A model generated the notes under the pieces. It did no database searches. It saw only the letters and a list, made by a program, of their open reading frames with translations, and was not told the origin of the DNA. Shown here piece by piece: positions 1-7,148 of a stretch of DNA of 12,635 nt (positions within the stretch are counted from its first letter, which is position 1; each line of letters begins with the position of its first letter). The stretch is taken from assembly GCA_027064945.1 (NCBI GenBank), contig JAMOPB010000214.1:1-12635 (forward strand), in the 5' to 3' direction. The translations under genes and the position numbers were made by a program. The DNA comes from Candidatus Cloacimonadota bacterium (lineage in GTDB: Bacteria > Cloacimonadota > Cloacimonadia > Cloacimonadales > TCS61).

Positions 1-1
1 T

Positions 2-3000
2 TTCAAATATAATCAATTATTTGGAATAATCAGATTGATAGCTGATATTGATGAAAAAGAATTTCACCAACTTCTTTTAACTGCTAAAGAAAAAAACATA
101 ACAGCTAAATATGATCTATTCTATTTCATTTCGGAATATTTAAATGATAAAAATCTAATAACGCCTGTAACCATTATGCTCTATGAAGGATATTTATTAG
201 ATGATTATACTAATGATTTCATTCAATACATTACACAATATATCACTCAAGAGCCAATCAAATTTGTTATCTTCAGCAGAACGCCGAAATTCGCATTTTC
301 TACTAAATTTATCATCTTAAAACCTACTCCTGAAGATTTACGTAAAATTATCAGGCGTATAAAAAAAGATGATAATCTTTATACCAGAGAGAGTGAATTG
401 ATAAACGAAATTTCCGAAGGCAATATTTTTATTATTGAATATTTATTAGAAAAATTCTTAAACAAAAGCGAAACCATTGATTTTAATTCCTACTTAGATA
501 AAACGATCAATGTTAATACAATCCATGCAGAAAGAATATCTTATTTGGATAAAGCTGATATAAACATCTTAATGTATATCTTCTTAGTAGGAGAAGGAGC
601 AAGCGCTGATCTTCTTCATAAACTTAGCGAAAACGAGCATTGTGAAAAAATACTTAATAATCTGATAGAAAAAGAACTTATTTTCCAAATCGAAGATCTC
701 TATTATGTAAAAAAAATCTCCTCTGTTCAGGTCCAATTTTTTAATCTTCCAAAAGAAGAACAAAAACAATATTTTTCCAATATCATCGATAAATTAGACC
801 CAAATAAAATCATGGATTTTAGGTTGAAGATCGGAAATTATAATAATACCATTTTCAAAACCGTAATCCAAAAGCTTGAGCTCCTAAACGATTACAACGC
901 ATTAAGAACGTTATTATTACGTTATTTAAATGATGTAACCACCCCTTCTGAGAAAATCGATATTTTAACAAAAATAGCTATCGCCAATAATAATCTAAAA
1001 CAAACAGATCAGGCTATTGAAAACTATCGAGAAGCTCTGAAAGTAGCTATTGATAATGATCTTCCGGCTGAGAAGATTTTATTTGAGTTTGCTAATAGTT
1101 TATACAATATAAACTCTTCTACTTTTGCTTTGGAATTAATAAAAAAATATTCACCAAAATCAATCGATAAAGTTTCAAGCTGTGAAATTTTATTACTGAA
1201 AGCAGATATTTTAACTGAAATGGAAAAGTTTGATGAAGCTTTAGAAGTTGCATCCAAGATATATTCAGATTCTAGCGACATTGAAGATCCAACCGAGAAG
1301 AATAAAATCTTAGCAAAATACAGAAAATTACGCGGTAAAATCTATTATTATATCAACGAATGGAATAAATCTCAGGAAGAATTTTCTTTGGCTTATAAAC
1401 TTTATAAGAAAATTGAAGATTATAACGGAATGGCTGCTATTTCAAATAATCTGGGCTCGTTGGCAATGGTGAAAGGCGAGTGGAAAGAAGCCGAAAAACA
1501 ATACAAACACAGCGTAGAACTGGAAAAAAAGAATTACAATCTGGACGGTTTAAGCGTAACTTACAGCAATCTAGGTAGCTTGTTTGACGATAAAAGCAGT
1601 TATCAAACAAGTTTGGAATATTTGGAAAAAGCATTACACATTCAGAAACTCTTAAATAACAAATACAAAATAACCAATATTTACAATAATATCGGTGTTA
1701 CTTTTATGGATAATGGAAAGTTTCGTAAAGCCGAAGATGCTTTCCAAAATTCCTTAGAGATCTCTTTTAATTTTCATCAAAATAAGAATTTGATAGCTAC
1801 ATTGAACAACCTTGGCGCTCTTTATTTCCGCTGGGGTAATTTTAAGAATGCAATCGATTATTACGAACGGGCTGTAAAACATTCTAAAGATGACAATTTC
1901 ATGGAAGGACTTTGCCAATCTTATAACAATATTGGTGAGCTTTATGAAAGTAGAGGAGATTTTGAAATTGCCTTGGAATTTTATAAAAAAGGCGAAGACT
2001 TGATAAACAATATCAATGATGAATTTATGCAAGCAGAGCTTTTTGGAAATATCGGGAGTGTGCTTACAAACCTTCATCGTTTTAAAGATGCTTATAAATA
2101 TCTGGTAGAAAGTTTTGATTTCTTCAAATCTATCGGTGCAATAGATAAGATCATAGAAAGTTCACATAAACAAGCATATTATTTCATTAAAACACGTAAT
2201 TTTGAAAGTGCAAATTATCATCTTGAACATGCATTATCTTTATCTGAAGAAATTCAGAGTGATAAATTAATGGGTAAATCTTATTATTTGCGTTCAATGC
2301 TTGAAAAAGAATCTCCTGAAAAACGCAAAGAAGATTTGGAAAATGCTATTGAATGTTTTATCAGATCTAAAAATGAATATGATCTTTCTTTAGCTAATTT
2401 GGAATATGCAGATTTACTTTTTTCGATTAATGATTGGGAACAAGCTCTGCAAGTTTTAGAAAAAAATCGTAAATTAATTATGAATTTTGAGATTCTGAAT
2501 CTGTTAGAGAAAAACGATATTTTATTGAAAACCATTAAGAAAAAATTTGCCAAAGAATTGAAAGAGACAAAAAGCCAAGAATTGCTTTTAGTAAAATTCT
2601 ACGAACTTACTAATGAACTAAATCAAATTAGCGATTTCGATCTGCTTTTAGAAACTGCTATTAAGAAATTAGTAGAATTTTCTCATGCTGATGGCGGAAT
2701 GTTCTGTATGTACAAAAACCAAAATCTAAAAGATTCTTGGCAATACATTATTAATGAGAAATTTGATATAAAAGAGAATGATTTCCAAATAATATTGGAT
2801 GTTGTAAACGATACTTATGAAAACGGTAAAACATTTAATGAGAAACAACCTCATTTTGCTCCGGAATTTAATAATATCATTGCTTTTCCACTTAGCGTGA
2901 GAAATGAGAAAAAGGGAGTAATAGCTCTTTTCACAAAATCCGGTTCTCAATATTTTTCCGAAAATATGCACAATTTACTTTCTGCACTTTGTAACCAAAT

Positions 3001-4039
3001 TGTTGTGATTGTGGAAAATATCTCATACACTAATTTGCAGAAAAAGCATGAAACAATTCGAGAAGAACTTGCTACTAATTATTCATCTTCCAATATCATT
3101 GGAAAAAGTAAAAAGTTACAAGATGTATTTAACATGATCGATAAGATCAAAAACACTGAAACAACTGTTTTATTGGAAGGTCCTAGCGGTACCGGTAAAG
3201 AGCTGATTGCTAGAGCAATACATTTTAATAGCAATCGGAAAAACAAACCATTTATAGCTCAATATTGTGGCGCACTTCCGGAAACATTATTGGAAAGCGA
3301 ACTTTTCGGACACGTGAAAGGTTCTTTTACAGGTGCTACGCATGACAAAAAAGGTTTGTTTGAAATTGCTAATGGAGGAACTTTCTTCTTAGATGAGATT
3401 GCCGACATTTCTCTCTCTACTCAAGCAAAATTATTGCGCTTCTTACAGGAAGGCGAAATTAAAAGAGTCGGTGCTGTGATAACTCAGAAAGTTGATGTAA
3501 GAGTATTATGTGCTACAAATGTTTCCTTAAAAGATAAAGTTGATAAGGGCGAATTCCGGTTGGATCTTTATTATCGTTTGAATGTAATTAAGATGGTTAT
3601 TCCTTCCTTAAAAGAAAGAAAAAGTGATATTCCCCTTCTCGCTATACATTTCTTCGATAAATTCTGTAAGAAGATTAACAAAAATCTAAAAGGTATAACA
3701 GATGAAGCAATGAACTATCTAAAAGTATATAATTGGCCCGGCAATATCAGACAATTGGAAAACGAAATTGAACGTGCTGTTACACTTTCTGATGATGATG
3801 AATTTATCACTTCTCAAGATCTTTCGGAAGAGATTTTAAGATATGAAGATAATACTGAAACTATCAGTCTTTTAGAAAAAGAGACGTTAAAATCAGCTGT
3901 AGAAAAATTGGAAGTTTCTATGATTTTGAAAGTTCTTAAACAAGTTGATTGGAATCAAACAAAAGCAGCTAAAGAGCTTGGATTAAGTCGTCAAGGTTTG
4001 ATAAAGAAAATGCACAGATATGGAATTTCTAAAAATTAA
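2..4039 (+). CDS. STAND/TPR/GAF sigma-54-interacting transcriptional activator (5'-partial)
   Basis: Large multidomain bacterial enhancer-binding protein. The frame stays open to the left edge, so the TTG at 35 is only the first start-like codon and the true N-terminus is missing. Residues counted from that TTG: 25-250 look like the end of a STAND/AAA ATPase module (sensor-like FVIFSRTPK, then SEGN-IFIIEYLLEKFL like the family SEGNPFF..E motif); about 315-830 are TPR repeats with NNLG/NNIG starts, clearest at 466-770; 853-1005 is a GAF domain; 1030-1280 is the sigma-54 AAA+ domain with Walker A GPSGTGKE (1049-1056), sigma-54 loop GSFTGA (1096-1101), Walker B FFLDE (1117-1121) and FRLDLYYRLN (1174-1183); 1292-1334 is a Fis-type HTH. 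It should activate sigma-54 promoters in response to a ligand or partner sensed by the N-terminal modules. Similar proteins often begin with a Ser/Thr kinase domain, which cannot be checked here. The target genes are unknown. Confidence 0.93.
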   Translation, partial: FKYNQLFGIIRLIADIDEKEFHQLLLTAKEKNITAKYDLFYFISEYLNDKNLITPVTIMLYEGYLLDDYTNDFIQYITQYITQEPIKFVIFSRTPKFAFSTKFIILKPTPEDLRKIIRRIKKDDNLYTRESELINEISEGNIFIIEYLLEKFLNKSETIDFNSYLDKTINVNTIHAERISYLDKADINILMYIFLVGEGASADLLHKLSENEHCEKILNNLIEKELIFQIEDLYYVKKISSVQVQFFNLPKEEQKQYFSNIIDKLDPNKIMDFRLKIGNYNNTIFKTVIQKLELLNDYNALRTLLLRYLNDVTTPSEKIDILTKIAIANNNLKQTDQAIENYREALKVAIDNDLPAEKILFEFANSLYNINSSTFALELIKKYSPKSIDKVSSCEILLLKADILTEMEKFDEALEVASKIYSDSSDIEDPTEKNKILAKYRKLRGKIYYYINEWNKSQEEFSLAYKLYKKIEDYNGMAAISNNLGSLAMVKGEWKEAEKQYKHSVELEKKNYNLDGLSVTYSNLGSLFDDKSSYQTSLEYLEKALHIQKLLNNKYKITNIYNNIGVTFMDNGKFRKAEDAFQNSLEISFNFHQNKNLIATLNNLGALYFRWGNFKNAIDYYERAVKHSKDDNFMEGLCQSYNNIGELYESRGDFEIALEFYKKGEDLINNINDEFMQAELFGNIGSVLTNLHRFKDAYKYLVESFDFFKSIGAIDKIIESSHKQAYYFIKTRNFESANYHLEHALSLSEEIQSDKLMGKSYYLRSMLEKESPEKRKEDLENAIECFIRSKNEYDLSLANLEYADLLFSINDWEQALQVLEKNRKLIMNFEILNLLEKNDILLKTIKKKFAKELKETKSQELLLVKFYELTNELNQISDFDLLLETAIKKLVEFSHADGGMFCMYKNQNLKDSWQYIINEKFDIKENDFQIILDVVNDTYENGKTFNEKQPHFAPEFNNIIAFPLSVRNEKKGVIALFTKSGSQYFSENMHNLLSALCNQIVVIVENISYTNLQKKHETIREELATNYSSSNIIGKSKKLQDVFNMIDKIKNTETTVLLEGPSGTGKELIARAIHFNSNRKNKPFIAQYCGALPETLLESELFGHVKGSFTGATHDKKGLFEIANGGTFFLDEIADISLSTQAKLLRFLQEGEIKRVGAVITQKVDVRVLCATNVSLKDKVDKGEFRLDLYYRLNVIKMVIPSLKERKSDIPLLAIHFFDKFCKKINKNLKGITDEAMNYLKVYNWPGNIRQLENEIERAVTLSDDDEFITSQDLSEEILRYEDNTETISLLEKETLKSAVEKLEVSMILKVLKQVDWNQTKAAKELGLSRQGLIKKMHRYGISKN

Positions 4040-4087
4040 AGATATTTTTAGATTCAAAAACTGACTTTTAGTTTGTTATAAATATAC

Positions 4088-4120
4088 AAAAGGCAACATC
4101 ACATTGAATGTTGCCTTTTT
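4088..4120. terminator. Bidirectional intrinsic terminator between convergent genes
   Basis: A perfect 12-bp inverted repeat, AAAAGGCAACAT (4088-4099) and ATGTTGCCTTTT (4108-4119), encloses an 8-nt loop. It is followed by T on the plus strand, and its left arm gives a T run on the minus strand. It lies 48 nt after the activator stop and 2 nt before the Mut7-C stop on the other strand. It can therefore end transcripts from both sides. Confidence 0.9.
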
Positions 4121-4122
4121 GA

Positions 4123-4569
4123 TTAATTGAAAAAAATACTCCTCAACCGCTCTAGCATTGCTTGATAATGAGAACCCTTCCAATAATATTTCTTACATTT
4201 GCCACAATACATAAATTCCTGATAATTATCTCTCACATAATCAGGAACTGAATTATCCGCTTCTTTCCTAACATGCAATTTTGAATTACATTCCAAGCAT
4301 CTGGAAAAAATCTTATCTTCGTTAAATTCAATATAATCCAGTAACTCTAATATTTGTTTCTCGTAAACATCAGATTTTATCAATTTTCGAGAAAAAGCTT
4401 TTTTCATTTTAGCAATTTTATTGTTTCTTGTCAGAAATATCCTGGATTGTCGATTTGCTTGAGTAATGATTGCATCTACACTCATCGCTTTGGCAATTAC
4501 CACATCATATCCTAGAGCTCGCAATTCTTTTGCTAAGCGCGCTAAATTTTCTTCTACAATAAACTTCAT
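4123..4569 (-). CDS. Mut7-C PIN-like domain plus zinc-ribbon protein
   Basis: A 148-residue protein of the Mut7-C RNase family (formerly DUF82). The N-terminal half matches the PIN-like fold: KFIVEENLARLAKELRALGY at 2-21, then SRIFLTRN at 42-49. The C-terminal half has the usual treble-clef zinc ribbon: C91-x2-C94, C122-x2-C125, and the typical YYWKGSHYQ at 128-136. Length and order fit complete family members. The family normally has Asp at the first motif (F.vD) and in LTRD; here these are Glu6 and Asn49, so metal-dependent RNase activity may be weakened or lost. The ATG overlaps the stop of the upstream peptidase gene in TAATG, implying translational coupling. No separate Shine-Dalgarno is needed. 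Family membership is firm; activity and substrate are unknown. Confidence 0.88.
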   Translation of the reverse strand: MKFIVEENLARLAKELRALGYDVVIAKAMSVDAIITQANRQSRIFLTRNNKIAKMKKAFSRKLIKSDVYEKQILELLDYIEFNEDKIFSRCLECNSKLHVRKEADNSVPDYVRDNYQEFMYCGKCKKYYWKGSHYQAMLERLRSIFFN

Positions 4570-5246
4570 TAATCTCTTCCACCGCGCAAAATCAGCATTC
4601 TAATCAATTGCATAAGAGCCATTAACGTGGAAGCCACATAAGTAAGAGCAGCGGCATTCAACACTGCTTTTGCTCCTTTCATTTCATTTGTTCCAACCAG
4701 TATGCCGTTATTCAACTGCTTAAAAGCTCTTGCTGAGGCATTAAATTCTACCGGCAAAGTTATCAGATGAAATAACAAAGCTCCTGCAAAAAACCAAATT
4801 CCCAAATCCATAAACATAGGTATGCGGAAAAGAAAACCTATAAAAAAGAGTGGGAAAGCACCTTGTGAACCAAGATTTGCAATTGGAACAAGAGAAGCTC
4901 TCAAGGTTAATGGAAGATAATTATTTGCATGTTGCATTGCATGTCCCACTTCATGAGCAGCAATACTTACAGCACTGATAGAACGATTATGGTAAACATT
5001 TGAAGATAAATTCACCACTTTCTTTGTCGGATGATAATGATCTGTTAGAACTCCGTTTACCTCTCTCACTTCCACATCAAAAATCCCATTTCTTTCCAAT
5101 ATTGCACGTGCTGCTTCAGCACCGCTAATTCCCGCCATATTGCCTATTTTGTCATATTTCTTATAATTTCCCTGCACTTTATTCTGAGCCCAAAAAGCCA
5201 GTATAAGAACAGGAATAATCAATATTATTGTACTATCGAAAAACAT
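4569..5246 (-). CDS. yugP: YugP-family membrane zinc metallopeptidase
   Basis: A 225-residue integral-membrane protein of the Zn_peptidase_2 (YugP) family, predicted to cut membrane or membrane-proximal proteins. An N-terminal TM segment (about 6-21) is followed by the family segment GISGAEAARAILERNGI (39-55) and LTDHYHPTKKVVNLSS (67-82). The zinc-binding HEVGH is at 98-102, and the likely third ligand is Glu167 in PVEFNASARA. Further hydrophobic segments lie near 117-140, 148-166 and 194-218. Length is normal for the family and all key residues are present. A strong AGGAGGT precedes the ATG by 4 nt. The gene sits 74 nt after the MlaF gene with no terminator seen between them, so it may be the tail of the lipid-transport operon or have its own promoter. 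Its physiological substrate is not known. Confidence 0.92.
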   Translation of the reverse strand: MFFDSTIILIIPVLILAFWAQNKVQGNYKKYDKIGNMAGISGAEAARAILERNGIFDVEVREVNGVLTDHYHPTKKVVNLSSNVYHNRSISAVSIAAHEVGHAMQHANNYLPLTLRASLVPIANLGSQGAFPLFFIGFLFRIPMFMDLGIWFFAGALLFHLITLPVEFNASARAFKQLNNGILVGTNEMKGAKAVLNAAALTYVASTLMALMQLIRMLILRGGRD

Positions 5247-5250
5247 AATT

Positions 5251-5258
5251 ACCTCCTG
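5251..5258 (-). promoter_or_regulatory. Strong Shine-Dalgarno for the YugP-type gene
   Basis: The minus strand reads CAGGAGGT, 4 nt before the ATG at 5246. It fixes that start. Such a near-perfect anti-16S match argues against a typical Bacteroidota host, where these sites are uncommon. Confidence 0.8.
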
Positions 5259-5320
5259 TATTTCAATTTTTTATCTTTCTAAACGCAGCTGATTAAAATA
5301 GTTTCATATTATTGAAATAA

Positions 5321-6076
5321 TTAAGAAAATTTTCCTGCTTCGAAAAAATCTTCAATCTCTTTTATTCCGCTATTTTTTGCTTCTTCCAAAGTACCATTAA
5401 AAAGCATTTTACCCTCATCCAAGAAAATAATCTTATCAGCAATCCGATGAATGCTGGCAAGTTCATGAGTAACAATCACAATACTCATTTTTAATTGATT
5501 TTTCAATTTTAAAAGTAGTGCATCAAGATCTTCTGAAGTAAGCGGATCTAACCCTGCAGAAGGTTCATCACAGAACAATATTTTAGGGTCTAAAGCAATT
5601 GCTCTGGCTAAAGCTGCTCGCTTCTTCATCCCACCGGATAATTCTGATGGAGCTAAATACACAGCATGACTTAGATTAACAAGATCGAGTTTAACTTTGA
5701 TGATTTTATCAATAATTTCATAAGGCAAATTTGTGTGTTGTTCCAAAGGAACAGATACATTATCATATACAGAAATAGAGTTCAAAAGAGCTCCATTTTG
5801 GAAAAGCATTCCTACATTTTGCAAAAGTTTATCAAATTTCTCCTCTTCCAAACCAACTAACTCTTGCCCAAACATTTTCACACTTCCGCTAAAAGGTTCG
5901 TGAAGTCGAAGAATATTTTTTAGAAGCGTAGTCTTTCCACAACCAGAACCACCTAAGATCACAGTTACTTCTTCAGGATAAATATCAACACTCACACCAT
6001 CTAAAATAGTTCGTTCCCCATATTTAGCGACTAAATCTCTTACTTCGATAATTGGCTTTTTTATTTTCTTATCCAT
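5321..6076 (-). CDS. mlaF: MlaF-type ABC transporter ATP-binding protein
   Basis: A 251-residue ATPase that powers the Mce/Mla phospholipid transporter at the cytoplasmic face. All ABC motifs are intact: Walker A GGSGCGKT (42-49), Q-loop LFQNGALLNS (91-100), signature LSGGMKKR (146-153), Walker B ILFCDEP (166-172), D-loop GLDP (175-178) and H-loop His204. The Q-loop followed by GALLNSISVYDNV and the LSGGMKKRAALARAIALDP stretch are characteristic of MlaF/Ttg2A rather than other ABC ATPases. The gene starts 10 nt after the MlaE stop with a weak purine-rich AAGAGAG before the ATG. It is the last transporter gene of the cluster. The function is well supported; the direction of lipid transport is not something the sequence can show. 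Confidence 0.95.
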   Translation of the reverse strand: MDKKIKKPIIEVRDLVAKYGERTILDGVSVDIYPEEVTVILGGSGCGKTTLLKNILRLHEPFSGSVKMFGQELVGLEEEKFDKLLQNVGMLFQNGALLNSISVYDNVSVPLEQHTNLPYEIIDKIIKVKLDLVNLSHAVYLAPSELSGGMKKRAALARAIALDPKILFCDEPSAGLDPLTSEDLDALLLKLKNQLKMSIVIVTHELASIHRIADKIIFLDEGKMLFNGTLEEAKNSGIKEIEDFFEAGKFS

Positions 6077-6086
6077 TTTTTCTCTC

Positions 6087-7145
6087 TTAGAAATAGAAAA
6101 TTAAACTATTTATAGCGTCTAAGATTATCACCCAAAAAATTGAAGCAACAACAGCTTGAGTTGTAACTTTTCCCACACCTTCGGCACCACCACTCACTTT
6201 AAATCCATAGTAACTGCCGATGACAACAATAGTCCACGCGAAAAAGAAACTTTTGCCTAATCCTATTAAAAGATCTTTAAGTCTAACAACTTCAAATATT
6301 CTATTGATAAATGATACCCAACTTAGATCAAGATATGTAACTGCAACAATTAAACCACCAATAATTCCTACCAAGATTGAAGCAGTAACCAAAAGTGGAA
6401 CGCATAATGTAATAGCATGAAATTTTGGTACCACAATATAACGAATAGGATTTATCGCCATCATCTTTAGTGCATCAATCTCTTCTGTCACCTTCATTGT
6501 GGCAATTTCGGAAGCAATCGATGAACCTGTCCTACCTGCTAAAATTATTGCTGTGAGAACAGGTCCCATTTCGGTAACCATTGAAATTCCCATTAAATCT
6601 GCAACAAAAATATTTGCCCCGAACTGACGCAATTGTGCAGCGCTTTGCAAAGCTAAAATTAAACCTAAGATAAAAGATAATAAAGCAATAATTCCAAGTG
6701 CATCAACTCCAATTAATAAGCTTTGCTGAATAGTTGAGCCTTTTCGTTGGCCCTTCTTATTGAACAATCCTACTACTGACCAAAATGAAATATCGGCAAG
6801 CAAATAAAGAACGTCTTTACTGGCATAAATCCAATTTAGAAAGCCTTCTCCCATTTTTACAAAAATATTATCGCTTTTAACAGGTTCAACCTTGGGTAAT
6901 CTTCCCACTGAAAATGTATCAATTGCCTCGGCAACAGATTCTCTCACATTCTGCAATTCGGCTTTGTGAATTAATTGGAATTCATCCAGCAAAGCTACAC
7001 CGGCACTATCAATCTCTTTCACTTCGGATAAATCAAAAAATCTTATTTTAGATTTATCCAATTTGTGAAATTCGTCCAGCAGATCGGTTACACAGTAGCG
7101 ATCTATCTTTTCCGGTAAAATTAATTTTTCATCTTTTATTAACAT
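6087..7145 (-). CDS. mlaE: STAS-MlaE fusion, ABC lipid transporter permease
   Basis: A 352-residue inner-membrane permease of the Mce/Mla system. Residues 8-80 form a STAS (MlaB-like) domain containing the loop FFDLSEVKEIDSAGVALL (36-53). Residues about 143-352 are the MlaE permease with several membrane segments. Its diagnostic motif EMGPVLTAIILAGRTGSSIA (192-211) runs on to ATMKVTEEIDAL (215-226). In E. coli the STAS subunit MlaB is a separate protein bound to MlaF; here it is built into the permease, and no separate mlaB gene is seen. Ser47 of DSAG occupies the position that is often regulatory in STAS proteins (inference). The ATG is 3 nt after the TAG of the upstream lipoprotein gene, in the same frame, so translation is likely coupled. 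Confidence 0.94.
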   Translation of the reverse strand: MLIKDEKLILPEKIDRYCVTDLLDEFHKLDKSKIRFFDLSEVKEIDSAGVALLDEFQLIHKAELQNVRESVAEAIDTFSVGRLPKVEPVKSDNIFVKMGEGFLNWIYASKDVLYLLADISFWSVVGLFNKKGQRKGSTIQQSLLIGVDALGIIALLSFILGLILALQSAAQLRQFGANIFVADLMGISMVTEMGPVLTAIILAGRTGSSIASEIATMKVTEEIDALKMMAINPIRYIVVPKFHAITLCVPLLVTASILVGIIGGLIVAVTYLDLSWVSFINRIFEVVRLKDLLIGLGKSFFFAWTIVVIGSYYGFKVSGGAEGVGKVTTQAVVASIFWVIILDAINSLIFYF

Positions 7146-7148
7146 AAT

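Noticed and set aside
35..37. TTG as the real start of the sigma-54 activator
   Set aside because: The frame is open upstream to the window edge and the protein begins inside a STAND domain, so this is an internal codon.
5308..5321. ATTATT-GA-AATAAT inverted repeat between the mlaF and yugP-type genes
   Set aside because: It is short, entirely A/T and overlaps the mlaF stop; expected by chance in such AT-rich sequence.
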